Source: Acidobacteriota bacterium (GTDB lineage Bacteria; Actinomycetota; Acidimicrobiia; Acidimicrobiales; Ilumatobacteraceae). From it: a stretch of DNA of 64,000 nt. The notes below the pieces were generated by a model. The model was given only the letters and a program-made list of their open reading frames with translations. It ran no database searches and was not told the origin of the DNA. Location: NCBI GenBank assembly GCA_018970175.1, contig JAGWWV010000002.1, forward strand, positions 49,852 to 113,851. Reading direction: 5' to 3'. Below, one piece after another: positions 39,043 through 48,686 of the stretch (the first letter of the stretch is position 1; every line of letters begins with the position of its first letter). Position numbers and translations under genes: made by a program.

Positions 39043-39474
39043 ATGACGACCCAAGTACCCGTCGCGCCGGAACTTTTCACCTGGCCCTCCGACGAGCCCC
39101 AACTCATCGGCACGCATTTTCCCGAAAGCGGCGTCACTGTCTTCCCGCAAGCCAAGGCCTGTCCGCGTACGGCCTCGCAGAACGGCGAGCGCGTGTTGCT
39201 TCCCCGTCGCGGAAAACTGTGGAGCTGGACCATCCAGGGTTTCCTGCCGAAGTCCCCGCCCTATGCGGGGCCCGAGACACCTGCAACCTTCAAGCCCTAC
39301 GGTGTTGGTTACATTCAGTTGGGTGATCAAGTGATCGTCGAGTCGCGCCTCACCACGGCGAATCCCGACGAACTGAAGATCGGAATGGAAATGGAACTCG
39401 TCATCATCCCGTTCAACAAGGACGCAGATGGCAACGAAGTCGTCACGTACGCATTCGCACCGGTGAAGAAGTAA
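39043..39474 (+). CDS. OB-fold (DUF35-like) protein, thiolase partner
   Basis: LWSWTIQGFLPKSPPYAGPETPATFKPYGVGYIQLGDQVIVESRLT; adjacent to SCPx-type thiolase. Confidence 0.75.
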   Translation: MTTQVPVAPELFTWPSDEPQLIGTHFPESGVTVFPQAKACPRTASQNGERVLLPRRGKLWSWTIQGFLPKSPPYAGPETPATFKPYGVGYIQLGDQVIVESRLTTANPDELKIGMEMELVIIPFNKDADGNEVVTYAFAPVKK

Positions 39475-39485
39475 AGGGGAACCAC

Positions 39486-40631
39486 ATGTCAGAAGATGTT
39501 GCAATCATCGGTATCGGAATCCATCCCTTCGGTCGTCACGACTCGACGGGCATGGAGCAGGGAGCCCATGCCGCGCGCGAGGCACTGAAAGATGCGGGCT
39601 GCGAATGGTCCGACGTTCAGTACGCATTCGGCGGTTCATCGGCTGCCGGCAACGCCGACACGATGGTCTCGACCCTGGGTCTCACCGGATTGCCGTTCAT
39701 CAACGTGGCCAATGGTTGCGCCACGGGCGGCAGCAGCCTCATCAGCGCGTACAACGCGCTGAACGCCGGGGCCGCCGACATCGTCATGGCAATCGGTTTC
39801 GACAAGCACCCGAAGGGTGCCTTCGACCCCGATCCGGCAGCGTTCGGACTCGGGCAGTGGTACGGCGACACGGGCCTCATGCTCACGACGCAGTTCTTCG
39901 GAATGAAGATCCAGCGCTACATGCACCAGTACGGCATCAGCCCCTCGACGCTCGCGAAGGTCGCGGTGAAGAACTTCGACAACGGGTCGAAGAACCCGAA
40001 CGCCTGGCGTCGCAAGCCGATGACCGAAGAGGAAGTTCTCAACTCGCTCATGCTGTCGAATCCGCTCACGCAGTACATGTTCTGTTCGCCGGGCGAGGGC
40101 GGCGTTGCTCTCGTGCTCGCGCGCGGCGAGGTGGCCAAGAAGTTCACGAAGAAGCCCGTCTTCCTGCGTTCGGCCGTCCTGCGGAGCCGTCCGTTCGGCA
40201 GCTTCGAGGTCTTCAACTCGTGGCTGTCACCCGACCGCGGCGACAGCCCGTCCGTTGGCGCCGCCGCGGCCGCGTTCAAGATGGCCGGAATGGGTCCCGA
40301 CGACATCGACATCGCGCAGTTGCAGGACACCGAGAGCGGCGCAGAGATCATGCACATGGCCGAAACCGGCTTCTGCAAGGACGGCGAGCAAGAGGACATG
40401 ATCCAATCGGGCGAAACCCGCCTCGACGGACGTCTGCCCATCAACACCGACGGTGGGTGCCTCGCCAACGGTGAGCCCATCGGCGCGTCCGGTCTGCGTC
40501 AGGTGTACGAAAGCGCACTTCAGTTGCGCGGCGACGCCGGCGACCACCAGGTTCCGAAGAAGATCCGCACGGCGTTCACGCACGTCTACGGAGCTCCCGG
40601 AATCAGCGCCTGTACCGTGCTGTCGAACTGA
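39486..40631 (+). CDS. thiolase family protein (SCPx/lipid-transfer type)
   Basis: VAIIGIGIHPFGRHDSTGMEQGAHAAREALKDAG, NGCATGGSSLISAYNALNAGAADIVMAIGFDKHPKG. Confidence 0.92.
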   Translation: MSEDVAIIGIGIHPFGRHDSTGMEQGAHAAREALKDAGCEWSDVQYAFGGSSAAGNADTMVSTLGLTGLPFINVANGCATGGSSLISAYNALNAGAADIVMAIGFDKHPKGAFDPDPAAFGLGQWYGDTGLMLTTQFFGMKIQRYMHQYGISPSTLAKVAVKNFDNGSKNPNAWRRKPMTEEEVLNSLMLSNPLTQYMFCSPGEGGVALVLARGEVAKKFTKKPVFLRSAVLRSRPFGSFEVFNSWLSPDRGDSPSVGAAAAAFKMAGMGPDDIDIAQLQDTESGAEIMHMAETGFCKDGEQEDMIQSGETRLDGRLPINTDGGCLANGEPIGASGLRQVYESALQLRGDAGDHQVPKKIRTAFTHVYGAPGISACTVLSN

Positions 40632-41523
40632 CGCTGCGACGGTAGGTGTCGACTCCGAGCACCGCCAACGCAATCCAGACGAATCCAAAACCGATGATCT
40701 TCGTCGTGCCCAGGCTTTCGTTGTAGGCGAGCCAGCCGAGCAAGAAATTGATGGTTGGCACCGAGTACTGCAGCGGTCCGAGAACGGTGAGTGGCACTCG
40801 CTGAGCGGCAAAGCCGAACATCCACAGTGGGACTACCGTGATCACGCCCGTCAAGATGACGAGAGTGAGGTGCAGCGAATCGGCCGTCTGCGTGACGCTG
40901 TCGGTGCGTCCGGCCTGTGCAATTGCGAGCACGAGAGCGGGCGCAACGAGCCACATCATCTCGGCGGTCAGGCTGTCGAGCGACGACATCGGAACCTGGC
41001 GCTTCAAGAGCCCGTAGAACGCCCAGGAGGCGGCAATCAGCAGTGCGAGAATCGGTACCCGCCCATAGCCGACCGTGAGTACCGCGATCGCCACGACCGC
41101 TAGAGAGATCGTGATGCGTTGTGCCGTGTTCAACTTTTCCTTGAGAACCGCGACGCCGAGCCACATCGTGAGGAGAGGTGCCATGAAATAGCCGAGCGCG
41201 GTCTCGATGACGTGGTCGTGGGACACGGCCCAGACGTACGAACTCCAGTTGACAGTGACGAGCATGGCCGCCGCGGCGATGCGCGGCGCAAGCTCGCGTG
41301 AAAAGCACGACCGGGCGATCGTCCGCAGCCGCCCGTTCGCCAGGGCGAACACGGTGAGGATGACGAAGCTCGACACGATACGCCATCCGATGAGCTCGAA
41401 CGGGGGAAACCCGTGCAGGGCCTTCCAGTAGATGGTGAGGAGACCCCAGAGAACGTAGGCGACTATTCCTGCGACGAGTCCCTCGTGCAGGTGATTGCGA
41501 TCGCTCAGAGCGTGTTCTTCCAA
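40603..41523 (-). CDS. EamA/RarD family transporter
   Basis: GIVAYVLWGLLTIYWKALHGFPPFELIGWRIVSSFVIL; 10 TM. Confidence 0.88.
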   Translation of the reverse strand: MEEHALSDRNHLHEGLVAGIVAYVLWGLLTIYWKALHGFPPFELIGWRIVSSFVILTVFALANGRLRTIARSCFSRELAPRIAAAAMLVTVNWSSYVWAVSHDHVIETALGYFMAPLLTMWLGVAVLKEKLNTAQRITISLAVVAIAVLTVGYGRVPILALLIAASWAFYGLLKRQVPMSSLDSLTAEMMWLVAPALVLAIAQAGRTDSVTQTADSLHLTLVILTGVITVVPLWMFGFAAQRVPLTVLGPLQYSVPTINFLLGWLAYNESLGTTKIIGFGFVWIALAVLGVDTYRRSVSSTARYRR

Positions 41524-42161
41524 CCGTTGAAGTAGGTCACCTTCTCGACGGGCAGACGCTTGGCGGGCTTGAAGTCGTCACCGGTGTAGTAGGCGACGGG
41601 GATGAGTGCCAGCTGCGTCACGGTGTCGGGAATGCCCAACAGTTCCGCCGCCTCTTTTTCGTAGTTGAGGTGCAGCGTGGTGTAGGCGGTGCCGAGTTCG
41701 CGCGAGCGGCAGGCGAGCATGAAGCTCCACACGGCAGGCAGGAGTGACCCGTAGTAGCCAGCAAAATTCGCGGGAATCGCGTCGGTCGAGATGCGGTCGA
41801 GGCCGCAGGGAATGACGAGAGCCGGCACGTCCTGGAGCACGTTGGCCAGGTGGTCGGACGACTCCATAATTCCGCTCGCGTCGGTGCGACCGACCTTGTC
41901 GACCATCTTCTTCTGGTAGTCGATGTAGGGCTGGTAGGCCTTGCGGTAGATGTCGGCGAGGCCCTCTTTCATTTTCGGGTCGTCGACGACGAGCCAGCGC
42001 CATTTCTGGATGTTCTGGCCGGCCGGGGCCTGGGTGGCGAGCCGGATGCAGTCGAGAATCAGGTCGCGGGGGACCGGACGGGTGAGGTCGAGGCGCTTGC
42101 GGACCGCCCGGGTGGTGGAGAGCAGGTGATCTACCTGGCTCAAATCAAAGTTGAAGCCCAT
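41505..42161 (-). CDS. nitroreductase family protein
   Basis: LLSTTRAVRKRLDLTRPVPRDLILDCIRLATQAPAGQNIQKWRWLVV. Confidence 0.92.
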   Translation of the reverse strand: MGFNFDLSQVDHLLSTTRAVRKRLDLTRPVPRDLILDCIRLATQAPAGQNIQKWRWLVVDDPKMKEGLADIYRKAYQPYIDYQKKMVDKVGRTDASGIMESSDHLANVLQDVPALVIPCGLDRISTDAIPANFAGYYGSLLPAVWSFMLACRSRELGTAYTTLHLNYEKEAAELLGIPDTVTQLALIPVAYYTGDDFKPAKRLPVEKVTYFNGWKNTL

Positions 42162-42180
42162 GGGTTCCTACACTAACGGT

Positions 42181-42218
42181 CAGTCTTCCCCGACAAGTTC
42201 AGTCTCTCCCGAGAAGTG
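42181..42218 (+). repeat. 19-bp imperfect direct repeat upstream of acyl-CoA mutase gene
   Basis: CAGTCTTCCCCGACAAGTT / CAGTCTCTCCCGAGAAGTG (15/19 identical), back-to-back. Confidence 0.7.
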
Positions 42219-42228
42219 AGGTTTCCCC

Positions 42229-43872
42229 GTGAGTGCAGCCGAGTCCCCCCGCAAGCAGTGGAGTGACGCTTTCGAATCCTCGAAGGTGCGCGATGCCGAC
42301 TTCTCGACGATGTCGGGCATTCCGCTGAAGCCGGTGTACGGCCCGGACGACGCCGAGCACCCCGGCGTGTATCCGTACACGCGTGGACCCTACGCGTCGA
42401 TGTACCGCTCGAAGTTGTGGACGATGCGCATGTTCGCCGGGTTCGGTACGGCCGAAGACACGAACTGGCGTTTCAAGGAGATCGTGAAGTCGGGCGGTGA
42501 CGGACTGTCGACCGCGTTCGACATGCCGACCCTTCTGGGTCTCGACTCCGATGACCCGATGTCCGAAGGCGAAGTCGGACGCTGCGGCGTCGCCGTCGAC
42601 ACCCTCGCCGACATGGAAGACCTCTACTCGGGAATCGACCTTGGGGAAATCACCACGTCGATGACCATCAACTCGCCGGCTGCCGTCATCTTCGCGATGT
42701 TCATCGCACAGGCCGAGAAGGCGGGTGTCCACCGCAGCCGCCTGGGCGGCACGCTGCAGAACGACATCCTGAAGGAGTACCAGGCGCAGAAGGAGTTCGT
42801 CTTCCCTCCACGTCAGAGCATGCGTCTCGTGCGCGACACCATCGCATTCACCGCTGCCGAGATGCCGAAGTGGCACTCGATTTCGATCTCCGGCTACCAC
42901 ATCCGTGAAGCCGGGGCGACCGCAGCCGAGGAACTGGCGTTTACCGTTGCGAACGGTTTCGCCTACGTCGAGCTTGCACTGCAGGCCGGCCTGCCGATCG
43001 ACTCGTTCGCACCGCGACTGTCGTTCTTCTTCAACGCTCACATCGACTTCTTCGAAGAAATCGCGAAGTACCGCGCGGCTCGTCGCATCTGGGCCCGTTG
43101 GCTGAAGGAGCGTTACGGCGCCAAACTCGACCGCTCGATGCAGCTTCGGTTCCACACGCAGACGGCCGGCGTGTCGCTGACCGCCCAGCAGCCCGAAATC
43201 AACATCGCCCGTACCGCCATCGAGGCGCTCGCCGGGGTGTTGGGTGGCACGCAGAGTCTGCACACCAACTCGATGGACGAGGCGCTTGCACTGCCCACCG
43301 AAAAGGCGGCACGCATCGCATTGCGCACCCAGCAGGTGATCGCCTACGAGACCAACGTCGCCCATGTTGCCGACCCGCTCGGAGGTTCCTGGTACGTCGA
43401 GGAACTCACCGACGAGATGGAGCGCCGCGCCGAGGAAATCTTCGCGTACCTCGACGAGCTCGGCGGAGGGTCGATTCTCGAGGGTTGCATCCGGGGCATC
43501 GAAGAGAACTGGTTCCAGGGACGCATCGCCGACTCGGCCTACGAGCTCGAGCGGGCCTTCAACCAGGGTCGCCGCACCATCGTCGGGGTCAACAAGTTCA
43601 CCGAGGGCAACGAAGACGACAACCTCGAGATTCTGCAGATCACGAACGAAGACGAAGCCCGTCAGTTGAAGCGCCTCGATGTGGTGAAGGGCAAGCGCAA
43701 CCAGGCCGCCGTCGACGCGGTGCTTGCGAAGCTGGCCAAGGAAGCGGCCGATCCCGAGATCAACCTCATGCCGACCCTCGTCGAGGCCGTGGGCCAGTAC
43801 GCGACACTCGGTGAAATCATGAACACGATGGCCGGGGTCTTCGGTCGCCACGTCGAGGTTCCGACGATCTGA
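42229..43872 (+). CDS. methylmalonyl-CoA mutase family large subunit (MCM/ICM/HCM-like, lacks B12 domain)
   Basis: [64 protein letters not shown] start; 547 aa. Confidence 0.93.
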   Translation: MSAAESPRKQWSDAFESSKVRDADFSTMSGIPLKPVYGPDDAEHPGVYPYTRGPYASMYRSKLWTMRMFAGFGTAEDTNWRFKEIVKSGGDGLSTAFDMPTLLGLDSDDPMSEGEVGRCGVAVDTLADMEDLYSGIDLGEITTSMTINSPAAVIFAMFIAQAEKAGVHRSRLGGTLQNDILKEYQAQKEFVFPPRQSMRLVRDTIAFTAAEMPKWHSISISGYHIREAGATAAEELAFTVANGFAYVELALQAGLPIDSFAPRLSFFFNAHIDFFEEIAKYRAARRIWARWLKERYGAKLDRSMQLRFHTQTAGVSLTAQQPEINIARTAIEALAGVLGGTQSLHTNSMDEALALPTEKAARIALRTQQVIAYETNVAHVADPLGGSWYVEELTDEMERRAEEIFAYLDELGGGSILEGCIRGIEENWFQGRIADSAYELERAFNQGRRTIVGVNKFTEGNEDDNLEILQITNEDEARQLKRLDVVKGKRNQAAVDAVLAKLAKEAADPEINLMPTLVEAVGQYATLGEIMNTMAGVFGRHVEVPTI

Positions 43873-43897
43873 CGTTCGCCACACGATCGGGGGAATC

Positions 43898-44947
43898 GTG
43901 CACAACATCAAGGAAATGCCCGCGCGTCTCGCCGCCTTTCTCGCAAAGGTCGAGCCGGGCTGGAAGAACGTCAACGTCGACTCGTACGAGGTGATGACCG
44001 GCGGCTACAGCCGCCTGCTCCAGCGCGCCGAGGTCAGCCACGCGGGCGGTCGCGAGACCCTCGTTCTGCGCGGCGACCCGCCCAAGGATCGCCAACTCAT
44101 TGAGACGAGCCGCCATCAGGAGTACGAACTTCTTCGTGTCGTCGCCGACCATGGAGTACGCACTCCGCGAGCGCTTCACTTCGATCCGAGCGGTGCCGAC
44201 CTGGGCACCGTCGCGATCATCCTTGAGTATTCGAAGTGCACGTCGTTCGTCCCGTGGTTCAACGCCGGAGGCTCGCTCGACGGCCTTCATCTGCGTCTGG
44301 CCGAGGCGATTGCCTCGTTCCAGTCGGTGCCGCTCGACAAACTGCCCGCCAGCATGGAGCGTCCGGCGAGTTGGGACGCCTACATGACGAAGCGCATCGA
44401 CGCGTGGCGGCAGGCGAGCCACAACCACGTCGAGTCGTTGCCCATCTTTCATTACGTCGCGGAATGGCTCGACGCCCACCGTCCCCCCGAGGCGCCGCTC
44501 GTGCTGCGCCACGGAGACTTCCAGAGTTCGAACGTCATGATTTCGGCCGACGGGCAGTTCGAGATGATCGACTGGGAGCTCGCCGGAATCGGTGACCCGC
44601 GCGAGGACATGGGGTACTTCAAGGCGGTCGCACAGGCGATGCCGCCCGACCTTCTCGACGACGCCCGCATCGAAGAGTTCTGTGCCCGGTACCGCGAACT
44701 GACCGGTATGAACGAGCTGCAGGTCAATCCCGCGACGGTTGCGTACTTCCTCATTCTCGGTGTTGTCGGAACCGTCGAACAGCTGATGCAGGGCGGGGCA
44801 AAGTGGGCGACGGGGGAGAACCACCTCTTCAACTCGGTCTTCAACATGTCGTCGGTGCTGTTCGGCCAGAGCATGTGGCTCGCCGCCGCGTCGCAACTGT
44901 CTGAACCGATGAAACAGATCGCCGCCGCGGCGAGAGGGGGCAAGTGA
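43898..44947 (+). CDS. phosphotransferase family (APH-like) protein
   Basis: VLRHGDFQSSNVMISADGQFEMIDWELAGIGDPREDMGYF. Confidence 0.9.
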   Translation: MHNIKEMPARLAAFLAKVEPGWKNVNVDSYEVMTGGYSRLLQRAEVSHAGGRETLVLRGDPPKDRQLIETSRHQEYELLRVVADHGVRTPRALHFDPSGADLGTVAIILEYSKCTSFVPWFNAGGSLDGLHLRLAEAIASFQSVPLDKLPASMERPASWDAYMTKRIDAWRQASHNHVESLPIFHYVAEWLDAHRPPEAPLVLRHGDFQSSNVMISADGQFEMIDWELAGIGDPREDMGYFKAVAQAMPPDLLDDARIEEFCARYRELTGMNELQVNPATVAYFLILGVVGTVEQLMQGGAKWATGENHLFNSVFNMSSVLFGQSMWLAAASQLSEPMKQIAAAARGGK

Positions 44948-45357
44948 TGTTTTCCAAGCCGACCACCGAACAACTCCTTGCAGGCATCGCCGACCAACTA
45001 CGTACGACGGTCATGGACGAGATCCAGAGCGAACCGACGAGGATCCTCCTTCAGCAGATCGACCAGATCCTGATGGGTTGTTCCCGCCGCGCCGCGCACG
45101 AAATCGCCTTCGTGCACGAAGAGGCGGCGCGGGTGGCGGCCCTGACGGGCAAGGACATGGGTTCGCCCACCAGCCTTCACCTCGACGACGTCGTCGCTTG
45201 GTACCACAAAGTCAGCGTCGCGTTGTCGGACGAAGTCGAAGCAGCGTTCACGTCGGGCGATCAGGCCCGAATCGATGCCGCACGCGCCGCACTCGATGCG
45301 CGCTCCGCGGTCGAGATGCAGATCCTCGGCGCGCTCGATCTCGTCGGTCGCGGCTGA
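44944..45357 (+). CDS. hypothetical protein coupled to APH-like gene
   Basis: ATGA overlap with preceding gene; helical 137-aa protein of unknown family. Confidence 0.7.
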   Translation: MMFSKPTTEQLLAGIADQLRTTVMDEIQSEPTRILLQQIDQILMGCSRRAAHEIAFVHEEAARVAALTGKDMGSPTSLHLDDVVAWYHKVSVALSDEVEAAFTSGDQARIDAARAALDARSAVEMQILGALDLVGRG

Positions 45358-45365
45358 GGTCGAAC

Positions 45366-45614
45366 ATGCCCGAGGCTCCCGACGGGTGGAACCTCGTCGA
45401 TGACGCTTTCGTTCGTGAATTCGCGTTCCCTTCGTTCGGTGCGGCGGCGCAGTTCGTCGCCGTGATTGGTCGCATCGCCGACGAGGTCGACCATCACCCC
45501 GAAGTCGACCTTCGCTATCCCGGAATCGTGACGGTGCACGTCACGTCGCACGACACCGGCGGAGTGACAGATCGCGACGTGCGGCTGGCGACGTTGTTGA
45601 ACGCGTCGGCCTGA
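45366..45614 (+). CDS. 4a-hydroxytetrahydrobiopterin dehydratase family
   Basis: GWNLVDDAFVREFAFPSFGAAAQFVAVIGRIADEVDHHPEVDLRYPGIVTVHVTSHDTGGVTDRD. Confidence 0.9.
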   Translation: MPEAPDGWNLVDDAFVREFAFPSFGAAAQFVAVIGRIADEVDHHPEVDLRYPGIVTVHVTSHDTGGVTDRDVRLATLLNASA

Positions 45615-45616
45615 CG

Positions 45617-46126
45617 TCAGAGACCGAGCGGCGTGCCGGTACCGCGATCAGCGGCGCCCTGGCGGAACTTCGCGGCGTCGATCGCCATGTGGCTCGTCAC
45701 CTCGTCGGAGCGGGTGAACTCGTGCACGCAGATGCGCGCCTTGATGCGCCACTCGTCGCCGCGCCGTTCGTAGGTGTCGAGGTATCGACCCCACCATGTC
45801 TCGAGAAGTTTGCGGCCCGCGTCCTCGCGAAACACGTACGTGACGTTGTAGATCTCACCGTTCCCCGTACCCGCGGTTTCGTCGACCTCGATGGCGTGGT
45901 TCATCACGCAGTGCATCGTGGCGATGAACCGCTGGTGCGAGGTGATCACCCGGTCACAGAAGTCCATCGCGTTGCCGACGAACACGCCGTGGTCGTCGGT
46001 TGCGTCGGCCCAGTACGCGGACTTCATGAGATCGCCGTCGAGACGGTCGACACCACGCGAGTACCGTGCCGCAACCTGTCTGATCTGGTCGTGCGACGAG
46101 AGTTCCGTCACCTTTTGCGTTGCCAT
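45617..46126 (-). CDS. SnoaL-like / NTF2-fold nuclear transport factor 2 family protein
   Basis: QIRQVAARYSRGVDRLDGDLMKSAYWADATDDHGVFVG. Confidence 0.85.
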   Translation of the reverse strand: MATQKVTELSSHDQIRQVAARYSRGVDRLDGDLMKSAYWADATDDHGVFVGNAMDFCDRVITSHQRFIATMHCVMNHAIEVDETAGTGNGEIYNVTYVFREDAGRKLLETWWGRYLDTYERRGDEWRIKARICVHEFTRSDEVTSHMAIDAAKFRQGAADRGTGTPLGL

Positions 46127-46185
46127 CGCTTGCCCCCAACGTGATTGCTGCCTGCAGTGTAAATCGTCGGGTTAGCGTGATCGGC

Positions 46186-47781
46186 ATGGAAGAGTCGGTG
46201 CGCAGGGTCTGGGCGGCACTCGATCGCGAGGCCGCACGACTGTCAACGGTGACAATCGCCGATCTCTTTGCCACCGATCCCGATCGTGTCGCCCGTTGCG
46301 TCATCGAACCCGCCGATCTTCGGGTCGACTTCTCCCGGCAACGCATCGATTCCGCCGCTCTCGCCGTGCTCGTTGCCCTTGCCGAAGCAACCGAGGTTGC
46401 GGCGAAACGCGATGCGATGTTCGCGGGTGAGCCGATCAACTCGACCGAGGGACGCGCGGTGCTGCACACGGCGTTGCGTGCGTCGGCCGACGCACGGGTC
46501 GATGTCGACGGCGTCGATGTGATGCCTGCTGTTCGCGCGACGCGCGAGCGCATGGCCCGCCTCGTCCACGAGATGACGTCTTCGGGTATCCGCACCGTCG
46601 TGAACATCGGCATCGGAGGCAGCGACCTCGGGCCAGCCATGGCCGCCGGCGCCCTCGCTCCGTTTGCAACGACGGGCATCGACGCCCGCTTCGTCTCGAA
46701 CGTCGACCCGGCGGATCTTGCGGCATGTCTCACCGACCTCGACGCGCGGACCACCGCTCTGGTGGTGTCGTCGAAAACGTTCACCACGCAAGAGACGATG
46801 GCCAACGCGCGCTCGGCGGTGAGATGGCTCGCCGCCGGACTCGGCCTCGACGAGGAAGAGGCCGTTTCGAGTCGGGTCTACGCCGTTACCTCGAACACCG
46901 GCGCAGCCGCGGCTTTCGGCATCGCGGAGGCGAGAACGCTTCCGATGTGGGACTGGGTCGGTGGGCGGTTCTCGCTTGCGTCGGCCATCGGCTTTTCCCT
47001 CATGTGTGCGATCGGGCCCGACAACTTCGAGGCGATGCTCGCGGGCATGCGGGTCATCGACCGCCACTTCGTCGAGGCCCCGCTCGACAAGAACGCTCCG
47101 GTATTGCTCGGTCTCGTCGGGATCATGAACCGGAACGGCTTTGGTCACGGCTCGCGCGCCGTCATCCCGTACCTGCAGCAACTGGCCCGCTTTCCCGCGT
47201 ATCTGCAGCAGTTGGAAATGGAGAGCAACGGGAAGCGGGCCGACATCGACGGCGAAGCGGTCGTACGACATACATCACCGGTCGTGTGGGGCGAACCCGG
47301 CACCAACGGTCAGCATGCGTTCTTTCAATTGCTGCACCAGGGCACAGACGTCATCCCCGTCGACTTCATCGGCGCGCGACGGTCGACCGCAACGGGGCTC
47401 GACACCAGCGACGTCGATTCGCAACACGAGAAGCTCGTCGCAAATCTCTTCGCCCAGGCTGCCGCTCTTGCCTTCGGTGCGCCGGCTGCAACCGACAATC
47501 CCCACGCACTCGGCGAGCACAGGGCTTTCCCGGGGAACCGACCCTCGACGACCATCCTGATGGACGCCCTCACGCCATCGACCCTCGGTCAGTTGATCGC
47601 CCTCTACGAACACGCGACGTTCGTGCAAGGTGCGGTGTGGGGAATCAACAGCTTCGATCAGTGGGGTGTGGAGTTGGGCAAGGCGCTTGCCGGCGACGTG
47701 CTTGCCCACATCGCCGACCCCGCAGCGTCTCCGAACCTCGACCCCGCCACGCGCGCTGCAGTCGCCTGGTATCGCCCTTAA
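46186..47781 (+). CDS. pgi: glucose-6-phosphate isomerase
   Basis: NIGIGGSDLGPAM, SKTFTTQETMANA, GGRFSLASAIGFSLM, GANGQHAFFQLLHQG-like PGTNGQHAFFQLLHQG. Confidence 0.95.
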   Translation: MEESVRRVWAALDREAARLSTVTIADLFATDPDRVARCVIEPADLRVDFSRQRIDSAALAVLVALAEATEVAAKRDAMFAGEPINSTEGRAVLHTALRASADARVDVDGVDVMPAVRATRERMARLVHEMTSSGIRTVVNIGIGGSDLGPAMAAGALAPFATTGIDARFVSNVDPADLAACLTDLDARTTALVVSSKTFTTQETMANARSAVRWLAAGLGLDEEEAVSSRVYAVTSNTGAAAAFGIAEARTLPMWDWVGGRFSLASAIGFSLMCAIGPDNFEAMLAGMRVIDRHFVEAPLDKNAPVLLGLVGIMNRNGFGHGSRAVIPYLQQLARFPAYLQQLEMESNGKRADIDGEAVVRHTSPVVWGEPGTNGQHAFFQLLHQGTDVIPVDFIGARRSTATGLDTSDVDSQHEKLVANLFAQAAALAFGAPAATDNPHALGEHRAFPGNRPSTTILMDALTPSTLGQLIALYEHATFVQGAVWGINSFDQWGVELGKALAGDVLAHIADPAASPNLDPATRAAVAWYRP

Positions 47782-48593
47782 CGGGCGACAACCATCTTCA
47801 CGTCGTTCCAGGTGGCGGACATGCCCGCGCCTGTGGTGATGCCGGCGTCGACGGTGATGTTCTGGCCGGTGATGTAGCTGCCGCCGTCGCTCCAGAGGAA
47901 CATGACCGTTTCGGCAATGTCGCTGGCGTGCGGTGCGCGCTTCAGCGGAGACATCGTCGCCATGCGCTCGGCGGCCTTCTCGACTTCGTCGGGGTTCCCG
48001 GTGATGACGTGCGCCGTCATGCCGGTGGGAATCGAACCGGGCGCGATCGAGTTGGAACGAATGCGGTGACCGGCGAGCTCGGATGCCGCGCTTCGGGCGA
48101 GGCCGATGACGCCCGCCTTTGCCATGGCGTAGGCATGTGGTCCGAGGCCACCCATCACGCCCGCGACGGAAGCGGTGCCGACGATGCAGCCGCCGTTGCC
48201 TGCGGCGATCATGACGCGTGCCGCGTGCTTGTAGGTGGTGAACACGCCGCGTACGAGAACGGCCATGGTCTTGTCGAAGTCTTCGAGGGGAGTGGCGGCG
48301 ATGGGTCCCGAGATGCCGACAATGCCGGCGTTGGCGAAGCACCCGTCGAGACGACCCCACTTCGCGATCGCGGCATCGGCCGCAGCCGCGACGTCCGACT
48401 CGACCGTGACGTCGCACTTCACGAAGATCGCCTTGTCGCCGAGTGACTTGGCAACCGCCTCGCCGCGCTCGACTCCGTAGTCGGCGATGACAACCTTGCC
48501 GCCTTCGGCGACAGTGAGTCGCGCGGTTTCTTCACCCAGTCCACTCGCACCTCCGGTGACGAGCGCGACCTTTCCCTCGAAACGACCAGCCAT
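47778..48593 (-). CDS. SDR family oxidoreductase
   Basis: KVALVTGGASGLGEETARL, CFANAGIVG, YAMAKAGVIGLARSAASEL. Confidence 0.93.
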   Translation of the reverse strand: MAGRFEGKVALVTGGASGLGEETARLTVAEGGKVVIADYGVERGEAVAKSLGDKAIFVKCDVTVESDVAAAADAAIAKWGRLDGCFANAGIVGISGPIAATPLEDFDKTMAVLVRGVFTTYKHAARVMIAAGNGGCIVGTASVAGVMGGLGPHAYAMAKAGVIGLARSAASELAGHRIRSNSIAPGSIPTGMTAHVITGNPDEVEKAAERMATMSPLKRAPHASDIAETVMFLWSDGGSYITGQNITVDAGITTGAGMSATWNDVKMVVAR

Positions 48594-48686
48594 GATTTCC
48601 CCCTTCGTCGGCGTGTTTCGGGCAACTGTAGTGTCGGGTCACCACTTGGCCGAATCGACGGGCCGAATCGAGGGGAAGGGGTCACG

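Noticed and set aside
42199-43974. 591-aa minus-strand ORF
   Set aside because: Antisense shadow of the acyl-CoA mutase large subunit.
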